A stretch of 64,000 bases of DNA from an uncultured Bacteroidota bacterium (GTDB lineage: Bacteria > Bacteroidota > Bacteroidia > Flavobacteriales > Flavobacteriaceae), in assembly GCA_913062555.1 (NCBI GenBank), contig CAJXVU010000013.1:23878-87877 (forward strand). The letters are read 5' to 3'. The translations under genes and the position numbers were made by a program. Shown here in pieces: positions 54,860 through 64,000 of this stretch. Positions within the stretch are counted from its first letter, which is position 1; every line of letters starts with the position of its first letter. Under the pieces are notes generated by a model, which was not told the DNA's origin, did no database searches, and saw nothing but the letters and a program-made list of their open reading frames with translations.

Positions 54860-56515
54860 CTATTGGGTTGGAGGTGGCGGCGGCGGTGGCGGAGCTGTCT
54901 GTTGCTGGATAGGCTTACCTTCTTTAAATTTCTTTAAATTAGCTTCCATATATGATGCATTTTCATCTCCATTTTTTATTGCAAGCTCATAACCTTTGGT
55001 ATAGATAATTAGTCCTTTCTCAAGGTCACCTGCTCCAATTAATGTCTCTCCATAACTATCATAAGTATTCACTGATTCCGGATATAAGGTCATGGCTAAT
55101 TCAAAAACATCTAATGCATCTTTTACTTTTTTATCTTGTATCAGATTATATCCAGTTGCATTTAAAAAGGCTTCTTCTGGAAGATAAGGGGCATTAATCA
55201 AAGAACTATAGCGTTCATAATGACGTATTGCAGCTTGTACATATCCTTTTTTACTAATGTCAGTTTTAAAAGATTTCATTAATAAGTCTACAGCTTCCAA
55301 ATCTATTTCATTCTGCCTTTTTTGTCTAGAAAGATTCCAATGTTTATAATTTGTAATATTGCCACCAAAGGATTTTGACAACCCTAATAAATGTTCTTTA
55401 CTTAATGAAAAACTAACATTTGAGCTCATAGTTCTTATGCTATCCATAATAGTTATATTAAGTTGTTTTTCTAATAACTCAACATCTTTAACAGAAATTT
55501 TATCTTGTCTGTCTGGTGTATAAAAAGAAAGCGATACTTCAAATTTATTTTCTATGTATTCAATATCTAAAATTAGGCCTAAATAATTTGAGCTATAAGT
55601 GGAAATGCCATACCATCTTCCTTCAATTGCTTTACTACCAATAATATCTCCTTCAACAAGCTCAGGAAGCGTATAGCTTTGTTTAGGTTCCTTTATATCT
55701 ATAGAACCAGTGTCCTTACGAATATTTTCAACAATTTCCCAACTGGTATTTTGAATTGTTAGTGCATCTGCATCTGAAATCGTTACTAAAGGTTGGCGCT
55801 CTAGAGAAGGCACTCCTGAAGATGATAATTGTAATCCTGAAATTGCTCCAGATAATCCTGATGGGTTTTCTTCTAGTAAAGATGAAAATATTGAAGTAGC
55901 TACCAAATATGATCCATGAGCAGAGGGGTGTGTACCATCATTATCATATAAATTAAATGTCCCATTGTTTCGTGTCTCATCCCACACCAAACCAACTGGA
56001 ATTAATTTAGCATTGAGTTCTTTAGCTATTGTTGAGTAAGCATATGTTAATATTTCTTGTTCTTCAGGGCGCTGTTTGATTGACCAAGTCATAAAAAAGG
56101 CAGTTTGTGCACCAGCACTTTTTATTTCGGCATCAAATTTTCTTGCATATTCATAAAAATAGTCTGTTTGACCAAAATAGATATCATTATCAATGATTAA
56201 GCCCATTCCTAGCTTACTTTGCTCCTGGAGAATAACATAATCCCATTGATCAGATTTTATGGCTTGCACAGCTTTTCCATCTTCCCAATGGCGTTTAAGG
56301 GTCATACCTCCTTGACTAATCAATTGAACCTTGACTGCTTTATTTGGAAATTTTTCATTGATCAAAGCCTTGACCAATTGAGGAGAGCTATTATAATAGG
56401 TATAACTATTACCTATAAAAAGAATTTTTATAGGATCTGATTCTGTAGATTTTGAACATGTGTATGTCACAAATAACAGAAGAATTAAATAAAAACTATT
56501 TTTGAATTGTCTCAT
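54860..56515 (-). CDS. SGNH/GDSL-like lipoprotein with TPR-like region and proline tail
   Basis: The 551-residue protein has a lipoprotein signal (LLLFVTYTCSKS). Residues of about 28-230 resemble a DUF4886/SGNH hydrolase: ILFIGNSYTYYNSSPQLVKA (block I with GNS), QWDYVILQEQSKLG, AFFMTWSIKQRPEEQ, and YDNDGTHPSAHGSYLVATSI with the catalytic Asp-His. A middle region of beta strands follows and TPR-like helices run from about 440 to 530 (DALDVFELAMTLYPESVNTY, YGETLIGAGDLEKGLIIY). The end is an unusual run of eight prolines. It is probably periplasmic or outer-membrane. The ester substrate is unknown. Confidence 0.75.
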   Translation of the reverse strand: MRQFKNSFYLILLLFVTYTCSKSTESDPIKILFIGNSYTYYNSSPQLVKALINEKFPNKAVKVQLISQGGMTLKRHWEDGKAVQAIKSDQWDYVILQEQSKLGMGLIIDNDIYFGQTDYFYEYARKFDAEIKSAGAQTAFFMTWSIKQRPEEQEILTYAYSTIAKELNAKLIPVGLVWDETRNNGTFNLYDNDGTHPSAHGSYLVATSIFSSLLEENPSGLSGAISGLQLSSSGVPSLERQPLVTISDADALTIQNTSWEIVENIRKDTGSIDIKEPKQSYTLPELVEGDIIGSKAIEGRWYGISTYSSNYLGLILDIEYIENKFEVSLSFYTPDRQDKISVKDVELLEKQLNITIMDSIRTMSSNVSFSLSKEHLLGLSKSFGGNITNYKHWNLSRQKRQNEIDLEAVDLLMKSFKTDISKKGYVQAAIRHYERYSSLINAPYLPEEAFLNATGYNLIQDKKVKDALDVFELAMTLYPESVNTYDSYGETLIGAGDLEKGLIIYTKGYELAIKNGDENASYMEANLKKFKEGKPIQQQTAPPPPPPPPTQ

Positions 56516-56717
56516 TATGAGAGTTTTGATTCGGTTAAAAATAACTGATAAAAATTTAAAAAAACAATTCTTCTTAATGAATATTTTAGCAAAACAAAAA
56601 GCATCTTTTGGATCGTTAAGGGAATTGTTTTTATTTCGAGTAACTACACAAAAAACGTACCAAAATTAAATCCAAAAAACATGTTGTCATTAATTTACTT
56701 TGTTCTATTTTTAATCT

Positions 56718-58925
56718 ATGACAGAGGTAGAAATTGAGAAGGAGAATGCAGCCATTGCAAAAGCGTATAAAGAACTTTTAAAAGTAAGTTACAGAACCCT
56801 TACTACTAAAGACAAAAAACTAATACGCAGTGCATTTGATATCGCTGTTGACGCACATAAAGATCAACGTAGAAAATCAGGGGAAGCCTATATTTTTCAT
56901 CCTATTGCGGTAGCAAGAATAGTAGCTGATGAAATTGGTTTAGATGCGACTTCTATTGCGGCGGCTTTACTTCATGATGTTGTTGAAGATAATATTGATT
57001 ATACCATTGCCGATATTGAACGCCTCTTTGGAGAGGCTGTTGCACGAATTGTAGATGGATTAACCAAAATATCTGCGCTAAAAAAGGATATGGATGTCTC
57101 GATGCAAGCAGAGAATTTTCGTAAAATGTTACTCACCCTAAATGATGATGTCCGGGTGATTATTATTAAAATAGCCGATAGGCTGCACAATATGCAAACA
57201 ATGGACGCTATGCGTCCGGACAAACAAGTTAAAATTGCTTCAGAAACGTTATACATTTATGCCCCTTTAGCACATCGTATTGGCTTATATAATATAAAGA
57301 CTGAACTCGAAGATTTAGGACTCAAGTACACAGAGCCAGAAGTCTATAATGATATTTTTGCTAAAATTGAAGATAGTAAGGAACAACAGAGTGCTTATAT
57401 AGAAGAGATTAGTGGTATTTTAAAGTCATCTCTTGATAAAGAATCTTTAGACTATAATATTAAAGGGCGTCCAAAATCCATTTATTCTATTCGACGCAAA
57501 ATGGTGAAGCAAGGGGTTTCTTTTGATGAAGTCTATGATAAATTTGCAGTCCGAATTATTTATAAGTGTGATGTTGAAAACGAAAAATTCTTAGCTTGGA
57601 AAATTTATTCGGTGGTAACCGATCATTTCAGGCCCAATCCAATTCGGTTACGCGATTGGATTTCATCACCAAAATCTACGGGGTATGAAGCTTTACACAT
57701 TACTGTAATGGGTCCAAAAGGACGTTGGGTAGAAGTTCAAATTCGCAGTGAACGAATGAACGAAATTGCGGAGAAAGGCTATGCAGCACATTATAAATAT
57801 AAACAAGGAAAAGCTCAAGAGGACAGTCTTGATAACTGGGTAAATAAGCTCCAGGAAGCCTTGGAGAATCCAGATATGAACGCTGTTGATTTTGTAGAAC
57901 AATTTAAGCTAAATCTATACTCAAAAGAAATATTTGTTTTCACCCCAAAAGGAGATTTAAAATCCCTCCCTAAAGGTGCAACCCCATTAGATTTTGCATT
58001 TAGCATCCATACGGAGGTAGGTCTGAAAACTCGTGGTGCAAAAGTTAATGGAAAACTAGTACCACTTAGCCACGAATTGCAAAGTGGTGACCAAGTTGAT
58101 ATTTTAACTTCAGATAATTCACGGCCTAATTCCAATTGGCTAGATTATGCAACTACCGCCAGAGCAAGAAGTAAAATAAAGTCATCATTAAAAGAAGAGA
58201 ACAAGCAAATAGCCTTAGAAGGCAAAGAGATATTACGTCGTAAACTAAAGCAACTTAAAATTGTTCTTAACGAAAAGTCAATAAACGAACTTGTGACTTA
58301 TTTTCACCTAAAAACAAGTTTAGATTTATTTTATCGAGTTGGTATTAGTACCATAGATAATAAAATGCTTAAAGAATTTGCGACTTCGCGTAGCAACGTT
58401 TTTGTGAGTTTTATTAAAAGTAAAATCAGGAAACCTCAGAGTCCCATAGATTTAGACAAGGAAGAAATAACTGCTAAATACGATTTATTAGTTTTTGGAA
58501 AAGAAGAAGAAACGCTTAATTATAAATTATCCAATTGTTGTAATCCAATTCCGGGAGATGCGGTGTTCGGATTTTTAACCATAAATGAAGGCATAAAAGT
58601 TCATAAAAAGAATTGCCCAAATGCCTTAAGTTTACAATCCAATTATGCCTATAGAATAATGCAAGCCAAATGGATTGATTCTTCCCAGCAAGAATTTACG
58701 GCAATCATTAAATTGACAGGAATTGATAATTTAGGATTAGTAAACGAAGTCACAAAAGTAATTTCTTCGAACATGCAAGTAAATATTAAAAATATCACCT
58801 TCGACACAGATCACGGTATTTTTTCCGGTAAGATTACGGTTGCAGTAAAGAACAATAATTTAGTTAAAAAATTAATGGAAAGACTTAAAAAAATCAACGG
58901 TATTGAAAAAGTATCGCGGGTATAA
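56718..58925 (+). CDS. spoT: Bifunctional (p)ppGpp synthetase/hydrolase (Rel/SpoT)
   Basis: The 735-residue protein makes and breaks the alarmone (p)ppGpp in the stringent response. The HD hydrolase domain has LLHDVVEDNIDYTIAD and IIKIADRLHNMQTMDAM, both intact. The synthetase has RPKSIYSIRRKM, YDKFAVRIIYKC, GYEALHITVMGP and VEVQIRSERMNEIAEKGYAA. A TGS domain (FVFTPKGDLKSLPKGATPLD) and a C-terminal ACT domain (IDNLGLVNEVTKVISSNM) follow. Both activities look present. It is followed by the fur gene. Confidence 0.96.
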   Translation: MTEVEIEKENAAIAKAYKELLKVSYRTLTTKDKKLIRSAFDIAVDAHKDQRRKSGEAYIFHPIAVARIVADEIGLDATSIAAALLHDVVEDNIDYTIADIERLFGEAVARIVDGLTKISALKKDMDVSMQAENFRKMLLTLNDDVRVIIIKIADRLHNMQTMDAMRPDKQVKIASETLYIYAPLAHRIGLYNIKTELEDLGLKYTEPEVYNDIFAKIEDSKEQQSAYIEEISGILKSSLDKESLDYNIKGRPKSIYSIRRKMVKQGVSFDEVYDKFAVRIIYKCDVENEKFLAWKIYSVVTDHFRPNPIRLRDWISSPKSTGYEALHITVMGPKGRWVEVQIRSERMNEIAEKGYAAHYKYKQGKAQEDSLDNWVNKLQEALENPDMNAVDFVEQFKLNLYSKEIFVFTPKGDLKSLPKGATPLDFAFSIHTEVGLKTRGAKVNGKLVPLSHELQSGDQVDILTSDNSRPNSNWLDYATTARARSKIKSSLKEENKQIALEGKEILRRKLKQLKIVLNEKSINELVTYFHLKTSLDLFYRVGISTIDNKMLKEFATSRSNVFVSFIKSKIRKPQSPIDLDKEEITAKYDLLVFGKEEETLNYKLSNCCNPIPGDAVFGFLTINEGIKVHKKNCPNALSLQSNYAYRIMQAKWIDSSQQEFTAIIKLTGIDNLGLVNEVTKVISSNMQVNIKNITFDTDHGIFSGKITVAVKNNNLVKKLMERLKKINGIEKVSRV

Positions 58926-59010
58926 TTCTTAATATTATGTGCTAAATAATAGAAATACTATATTTTTTTGAAAGAAATAAATTAATAGAGCTGACCTAAA
59001 AAAATTAGTT

Positions 59011-59018
59011 TAAATTTG
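59011..59018 (+). promoter_or_regulatory. -7 element of the fur-family gene
   Basis: TAAATTTG matches TAnnTTTG exactly, only 10 bp before the ATG at 59029, giving a very short leader. Confidence 0.6.
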
Positions 59019-59028
59019 CACTGATATT

Positions 59029-59484
59029 ATGAGCGTTAAAACGGAAAATAAGAATCAAGAGATTGTAAAGAAAGTTTTTACAAACTTTCTGGAAGATAAT
59101 GGTCATAGAAAAACGCCTGAGCGTTTTGCCATTCTTCAGGAAATTTACGATAGCGAAGATCATTTCGATATAGAATCTTTATATATAAATATGAAGAACA
59201 AAAAATATCGAGTCTCTCGTGCCACACTTTACAATACTATTGAATTACTTTTAGACTGTGCTTTGGTTAGAAAACATCAATTTGGACAAAGTCAGGCACA
59301 TTATGAAAAATCTTATTTCGACAAACAACACGATCATGTTATTCTTACCGATACTGGCGAAGTTATAGAGTTTTGTGACCCGCGAATTCAATCTATTAAA
59401 AAAACTATAGAAGAAGTTTTTGATATTGAAATTCAGAACCATTCACTCTATTTTTACGGAACAAAAAAACAACAAACTAACTAA
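59029..59484 (+). CDS. Fur-family metal-dependent repressor
   Basis: The 151-residue protein has the winged helix ([40 protein letters not shown]) and the dimer domain with metal His ([17 protein letters not shown] and the late QNHSLYFYG). The C-terminal CxxC structural zinc motifs of classic Fur are missing; only one Cys is near the expected place. It may be Fur (iron), Zur or PerR; the residues do not decide. It is followed by purA 7 bp after its stop, and by the spoT gene upstream. Confidence 0.9.
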   Translation: MSVKTENKNQEIVKKVFTNFLEDNGHRKTPERFAILQEIYDSEDHFDIESLYINMKNKKYRVSRATLYNTIELLLDCALVRKHQFGQSQAHYEKSYFDKQHDHVILTDTGEVIEFCDPRIQSIKKTIEEVFDIEIQNHSLYFYGTKKQQTN

Positions 59485-59491
59485 TTACATA

Positions 59492-60763
59492 ATGGCAGTA
59501 GATTTACTACTAGGTTTACAATGGGGAGATGAAGGCAAAGGAAAAATTGTCGACGTACTTACCTCCAACTACAATATTATTGCACGTTTTCAAGGAGGTC
59601 CAAATGCAGGACACACATTGGTTTTTAATGGCATGAAACATGTTTTGCATACAATTCCTTCTGGAATATTTCATGAAGATGCCGCAAACCTAGTTGGAAA
59701 TGGAGTGGTTATAGATCCTGTGATTTTCAAAAAAGAATTAGACAAACTAGAAGATCAAAATGTAGATTATAGAAAATCGCTAATAATTTCAAGAAAAGCG
59801 CATCTTATATTACCCACACATCGATTATTAGACGCCGCCAGTGAAGCATCTAAAGGCAAAGCCAAAATTGGATCTACACTAAAAGGTATTGGTCCAACGT
59901 ATATGGACAAAACCGGCCGTAATGGTATTCGTGTTGGTGATATAGAATTAGAAAATTGGAAAGAAAAATATCGTGCTTTAGCCAACAAACACGAAGCGAT
60001 GATAGACTTCTATAATGTTGATATTCAATACGATTTAGAAGAGCTCGAACTTGAGTTTTTCCAAGCTATTGAAACTCTAAAATCCTTAAAGTTTATCGAT
60101 TCTGAAGAGTATATTTTTCAAGCACAAAAAGAGGGGAAATCAATTTTAGCTGAAGGCGCTCAAGGCTCTTTATTAGATATTGATTTTGGAACTTACCCTT
60201 ATGTAACTTCATCTAATACGACGGCAGCAGGAGCCTGTACAGGATTAGGTGTTGCACCCAATAAAATTGGTGAGGTTTTCGGAATATTCAAGGCTTATAC
60301 CACCCGTGTGGGATCAGGACCATTCCCTACTGAGTTATTTGATGAAGATGGTGAAACGATGGGGCGTGTAGGTCATGAGTTTGGAGCTACAACAGGAAGA
60401 AGTCGTCGTTGTGGATGGTTAGACTTAGTCGCATTAAAATACGCTTGTCAAATCAATGGGGTGACCCAATTAATGATGATGAAAGCCGATGTCCTATCTG
60501 GATTTAAATCGCTTAAAGTATGTACCGCTTATAAATATAAAGGCAAAACTATTACTCATTTACCATTTAATATTGAAGCGGAAAATATAAGTCCTGTGTA
60601 TACCGATTTTAAAGGATGGAAGGAAGACCTAACCGAGATGGAAGAGGCTTCTCAACTACCACAAGAACTTAACGCGTATATTGCTTTTTTAGAAAAAGAA
60701 TTAGAAACACCAATTAAATTAGTTTCTGTAGGACCAGATAGAAAACAAACTATTTTTAAATAA
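59492..60763 (+). CDS. purA: Adenylosuccinate synthase
   Basis: The start is taken at ATG 59492 (MAVDLLLGLQWGDEGKGKIV); the longer upstream frame overlaps fur and is not family-like. The 423-residue enzyme joins IMP and aspartate with GTP in AMP synthesis. Motifs are WGDEGKGKIVD (P-loop-like), QGGPNAGHTLVF with the catalytic His, GSTLKGIGPTYMDKTGRNGI and GATTGRSRRCGWLDLVALKY. Complete. Confidence 0.97.
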   Translation: MAVDLLLGLQWGDEGKGKIVDVLTSNYNIIARFQGGPNAGHTLVFNGMKHVLHTIPSGIFHEDAANLVGNGVVIDPVIFKKELDKLEDQNVDYRKSLIISRKAHLILPTHRLLDAASEASKGKAKIGSTLKGIGPTYMDKTGRNGIRVGDIELENWKEKYRALANKHEAMIDFYNVDIQYDLEELELEFFQAIETLKSLKFIDSEEYIFQAQKEGKSILAEGAQGSLLDIDFGTYPYVTSSNTTAAGACTGLGVAPNKIGEVFGIFKAYTTRVGSGPFPTELFDEDGETMGRVGHEFGATTGRSRRCGWLDLVALKYACQINGVTQLMMMKADVLSGFKSLKVCTAYKYKGKTITHLPFNIEAENISPVYTDFKGWKEDLTEMEEASQLPQELNAYIAFLEKELETPIKLVSVGPDRKQTIFK

Positions 60764-60782
60764 TAAATTCTCTCAAAATATT

Positions 60783-60819
60783 AAGACCTGCATTAAACTT
60801 TATTTATTGCAGGTCTTTT
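60783..60819 (+). terminator. Terminator of purA
   Basis: AAGACCTGCA pairs with TGCAGGTCTT, followed by a short T run. The loop is about 15 nt. Confidence 0.75.
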
Positions 60820-60889
60820 GTATTAAAAAAATATTAACCAGCAATAAAACAATAATATAATAGTTATTTTTACGACAAACTATAAGCGC

Positions 60890-62677
60890 TTGAAACATCC
60901 ATCACTATACCTATCAATATTATTAATTTTAGTCTTCTCCAGCTTATCTATTGCTCAGGAGCAGCGAAAAATTAAAATTGACTCTGCTGGTTTTTTTACT
61001 TTAGATGAAGCCAATTATCCAGGTGCCACAATATTAACAAGAAATGACAGAGGCCAAGTAAAAATATCACATGATGGTGTTATTATGTGGGCCGATAAGG
61101 CCATTCATTATAATAAAGAAGATTTTATTGAAGCTTATGGTAATGTAAAAATCAATCAGGGAGACAGTATTATCATGACCTCAAAGTATGTAGAATATAG
61201 TAGCGTTTCACAATTGGCTTTTGCTAGTGGTGGTGTAGTTTTAACAGATCCTACATCAACCATTACTTCGGATACTTTACATTTTGATCGCCTGAGGCAG
61301 CAAGCGTATTACAAAACTGGCGGCAAAGTGGTTAGAGATACTTCTGGAACTATTACAAGCCGGATAGGACATTATTATATGACCACCAAAAAATACCAAT
61401 TTGTACAAAATGTAAAATTGGTAAATCCAGATTACATCATAGAATCAGAACAATTAGATTTTTATTCCGAAACGGGGCATGCTTACTTATTTGGTCCTAC
61501 AACAATTACTAGCGAAACAAGTACCATATATTGCGAACGTGGTTTTTATAATACCAATAATGACACCGGTTTTTTCGTTAAAAACTCTCAAATAGATTAT
61601 GACGATCGTGAAGTTAAGGCTGATAGTATTTATTTTGACAGAAACAAAAGCTATGCCTCATTATCTAATAATATTAAGATTACAGACACCATCAATAACA
61701 CAATTGTAAAAGGACACTATGCCGAAATTTTTCGAGAAAAAGACTCGGTTTTTATTACCAATAGAGCGCTGGCAATTACTGTAAGAGAAAACGATTCAAC
61801 CTACATCCATAGTGATACACTTATGGTTACTGGTAAACCAGATCACCGAATTACCAGAGCCTATTATAATGCCAAATGGTATAAGTCTGATTTAAGTGGT
61901 AAAGCAGATTCTATTCATGTAGATCAAAAAGCCGGACTCACACAACTTATTAATTTAAGTCGTTTTTCATCTGGCGACAATTTTGCAACGAAACGCAATC
62001 CTATTTTATGGAATATTGGAAACCAAATTACAGGAGATTCTATTCATATTTTATCAAATACTAAAACAGATAAATTAGACTCTTTAAAAGTCTTCAATAA
62101 TGCCTTTGTGATTAGCAAAGACACTCTAGGGGATGGTTATAACCAAATAAAAGGACAAAAACTATATGGGCTATTTAAAGACAATGAGCTCTATACTATT
62201 GATATCATTAAAAATGCCGAATCAATTTATTATTTAAGAAATGATAAAAATGAACTTGTTGGTATTGATAAAGCGAAGTCTGGGAAGATTAAAATTTGGA
62301 TTGCAACAAATACTATTGATGAAGTTAGAAAAATCAAACAGATAGATGGCAAAATATATCCAGATGACCAATTTCCTGAAAATGAAAAAAAACTTCGAGG
62401 ATTTGATTGGCGAGAGGAAGAACGGCCAAAAAGCATGGAAGATCTCTTTAAAGATGATCCACCGCTAAATATTCCAATTATTAAAGGCCTGGATGGATAT
62501 ACTCCACAAGAGAAATTTTTTAATGAGAATTTGATCAAGCGTATCGACAAATCTAAAAAAGACAATACGAGCGGAGAAAAAGAAAATAAGGCTGCCCGCA
62601 ATATTCCTAATGAGAACATAAATAAAGGCAACACCGCGGTAAAAACAAAAATTAAAAAGAAAAATAATCAAAACTGA
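60890..62677 (+). CDS. OstA/LptA-like organic-solvent-tolerance protein
   Basis: The start is a TTG at 60890 (no ATG fits the signal peptide YLSILLILVFSSLSIAQ). The 595-residue protein is built of beta-repeats like OstA/LptA: KISHDGVIMWADKAIHYNKE, then FIEAYGNVKINQGDSIIMTS, AFASGGVVLTDPTSTITSDT and YHKTGGKVV-like units that repeat to about 330. These proteins bridge LPS across the periplasm; this size is typical of the Bacteroidota OstA-like family. The C-terminal tail is Lys/Asn-rich (KIKKKNNQN). It is followed by the aminotransferase gene. Confidence 0.9.
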   Translation: MKHPSLYLSILLILVFSSLSIAQEQRKIKIDSAGFFTLDEANYPGATILTRNDRGQVKISHDGVIMWADKAIHYNKEDFIEAYGNVKINQGDSIIMTSKYVEYSSVSQLAFASGGVVLTDPTSTITSDTLHFDRLRQQAYYKTGGKVVRDTSGTITSRIGHYYMTTKKYQFVQNVKLVNPDYIIESEQLDFYSETGHAYLFGPTTITSETSTIYCERGFYNTNNDTGFFVKNSQIDYDDREVKADSIYFDRNKSYASLSNNIKITDTINNTIVKGHYAEIFREKDSVFITNRALAITVRENDSTYIHSDTLMVTGKPDHRITRAYYNAKWYKSDLSGKADSIHVDQKAGLTQLINLSRFSSGDNFATKRNPILWNIGNQITGDSIHILSNTKTDKLDSLKVFNNAFVISKDTLGDGYNQIKGQKLYGLFKDNELYTIDIIKNAESIYYLRNDKNELVGIDKAKSGKIKIWIATNTIDEVRKIKQIDGKIYPDDQFPENEKKLRGFDWREEERPKSMEDLFKDDPPLNIPIIKGLDGYTPQEKFFNENLIKRIDKSKKDNTSGEKENKAARNIPNENINKGNTAVKTKIKKKNNQN

Positions 62678-62720
62678 TTTTCTCAAATATCAAGCGCAAA
62701 CCACACCACATCCCTTAGCC

Positions 62721-63848
62721 ATGCAAATTTCGCATGCCGAAGGAAGTTATGTGTTTGACCAAAATAATAAGGCATATCTTGATTTTGTTGCAGGAGTGTC
62801 GGCTTGTAGTTTAGGTCATAAACACCCTAAGGTTGTTTCAGCAATAAAAGCGCAATTAAACAAGTACTTGCATGTCATGGTTTACGGCGAATATATTCAG
62901 GAGCCAGCCGTAGCACTCACCAAATTATTAGCGAAGCATCTTCCAAAACCTTTGGAATGCACCTATTTAACGAACTCCGGAACAGAAGCCATTGAAGGGG
63001 CTTTAAAATTAGCCAGACGCTTTACAGGGCGCTCAGAAATTATTTCAGCCAATAAAGCCTATCACGGCAATACCATGGGTGCCATGAGTGTCATGGGTTT
63101 TGAGGAACGCAAACAAGCCTTTAGACCACTGCTTCCGGATGTCTCATTTATGAGATATAACAACGAAGTAGATATTGAAAAAATATCAAACAAAACGGCG
63201 GCTGTTATTTTAGAAACTATCCAAGGTGGCGCCGGGTTTATTGAACCTGTAAACGGCTATTTAACAAAAATCCGAAAGCAATGTAATGCGGTAGGTGCAC
63301 TTTTAATTTTAGACGATATCCAAGCAGGAATAGGTCGCACAGGGGCTTTATTTGGTTTTGAACACTACAATTGTATTCCTGATATTTTAGTGACCGGAAA
63401 AGGTCTTGGAGGCGGGATGCCAATAGGTGCTTTTACAGCTTCTACTGCAATGATGGCTTGCTTAAAAGACAACCCTAAATTAGGCCATATCACCACTTTT
63501 GGAGGAAATCCAGTAATTGCTTCGGCAGCACTTGCAACCTTAAAAGAAATCACAACAAGTAATCTTATTTCTGAAACTTTAGAGAAAGAAGTGCTTATAA
63601 GAAAATATTTAATCCATCCATTAATTAAAGAAATACGAGGAAAGGGGTTAATGTTAGCTGTCATTACACCTTCAGCAGAAATCGCAAATCAGGTCATATT
63701 AAAATGCCAGGACAAAGGGTTAATATTATTTTGGTTACTCTTTGAACCCTGTGCCATTCGAATTACTCCACCACTTACCATTTCAAAAGACGAACTCCTT
63801 CAAGGCTGTGAAATTTTAATCAAAACCCTAAATCAAATTCAGGAATAA
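62721..63848 (+). CDS. Class III PLP-dependent aminotransferase (start probably non-AUG, upstream)
   Basis: The 375-residue frame from the first ATG has the acetylornithine/4-aminobutyrate-type motifs: YLDFVAGVSACSLGHKHPKV, LTNSGTEAIEGALKLARRFT (PLP phosphate site), AYHGNTMGAMSVMG, LILDDIQAGIGRTGALFGFE and VTGKGLGGGMPIGAFTAS (Lys bound to PLP). In the same frame upstream, 18 more codons (62667-62720) encode an N-terminus usual for this family (TDFLKYQAQTTPHPLA); it contains no ATG, GTG or TTG. Translation probably starts at ATC 62667 or ATA 62664, overlapping the OstA-like stop, giving about 393 residues, the usual length. Substrate is not fixed by sequence. Confidence 0.9.
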   Translation: MQISHAEGSYVFDQNNKAYLDFVAGVSACSLGHKHPKVVSAIKAQLNKYLHVMVYGEYIQEPAVALTKLLAKHLPKPLECTYLTNSGTEAIEGALKLARRFTGRSEIISANKAYHGNTMGAMSVMGFEERKQAFRPLLPDVSFMRYNNEVDIEKISNKTAAVILETIQGGAGFIEPVNGYLTKIRKQCNAVGALLILDDIQAGIGRTGALFGFEHYNCIPDILVTGKGLGGGMPIGAFTASTAMMACLKDNPKLGHITTFGGNPVIASAALATLKEITTSNLISETLEKEVLIRKYLIHPLIKEIRGKGLMLAVITPSAEIANQVILKCQDKGLILFWLLFEPCAIRITPPLTISKDELLQGCEILIKTLNQIQE

Positions 63849-64000
63849 TCCCTTGTTTTTTTTAAGATCTATAAACTTCACTTCAAATTAGACTGTTAAT
63901 TATTTTGTTGAAAACATAAATAGATAAACATCAATGGAGTCAAATAGAATATTACATTTATTTCAGTGAAAATTTAAAATGCCTATGGAGTTTAGTCAGT

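Overview
The window is ordinary chromosome from a member of the Bacteroidota, very probably a marine Flavobacteriaceae. The evidence is AT-rich DNA, a GldI-type gliding-motility isomerase, type IX secretion (T9SS) cargo with a PorP/SprF protein, many flavobacterial families (DUF5683, DUF6122, DUF3810, WbqC, OstA-like), starts without Shine-Dalgarno sequences, and repeated TAnnTTTG promoter elements, the Bacteroidota -7 consensus. I saw no IS element, prophage, CRISPR array or rRNA operon. There is one tRNA, tRNA-Pro(TGG).

Layout. 1-4528 (minus) is a T9SS surface module: a protein with a type B sorting domain, a PorP/SprF barrel fused to a coiled coil and a SPOR-like end, and the start of a large secreted protein that runs off the left edge. 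4717-8287 is accessory: a secreted beta-helix-like protein behind an unusual promoter with 31-bp direct repeats, two small secreted proteins (one intradiol-dioxygenase-like) and tRNA-Pro. 8288-15221 (plus) holds a sugar dehydrogenase, then an operon udk, ftsB-like, mutA, two lipoproteins of unknown function, and mutB (methylmalonyl-CoA mutase).

15309-20283 (minus) is a nitrite-reduction and nitrosative-stress cluster: copper nitrite reductase NirK fused to cytochrome c, a FGE/SUMF1-like lipoprotein, a Sco-type copper chaperone, the di-iron repair protein Ric/ScdA and an outer-membrane porin. Its promoter carries an FNR/CRP-like box at class-II spacing. 20614-23457 is an M16 peptidase. 23928-29478 (plus) is a housekeeping operon: parA, parB, DUF5683, dapB, lepB, wbqC-like, DUF6122. 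It converges on a minus-strand run (36085 to 29467) of a TPR protein, ribH, two tail-anchored microproteins, mutL, two rhomboids and an EEP-family phosphohydrolase.

36222-44569 holds recF, a lipocalin-like lipoprotein, a DUF721 protein, a cold-shock protein, ndk, an nrnA-like DHH phosphoesterase, gldI, a cyclophilin-FKBP fusion, pepD and a DUF3810 zinc-site protein. 44651-53935 holds two amidohydrolases, a TrmH-type methyltransferase, an M48 protease, a YfcC transporter and an ArgE-like deacetylase. 54048-56515 has a lone membrane protein and an SGNH/TPR lipoprotein. 56718-63848 is a core run: spoT/rel, a fur-family gene, purA, an OstA-like gene, and a class III aminotransferase whose conserved N-terminus continues upstream of its first ATG with no standard start codon.

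No clearly new multi-gene system was found. The best leads are the 31-bp repeat promoter (6087-6168), the nirK promoter with its FNR-like box and the cysteine-less FGE homolog in that operon, the two lipoproteins inside the mutA-mutB operon, the paired RKNKKFSY microproteins beside mutL, and the non-AUG start of the aminotransferase.
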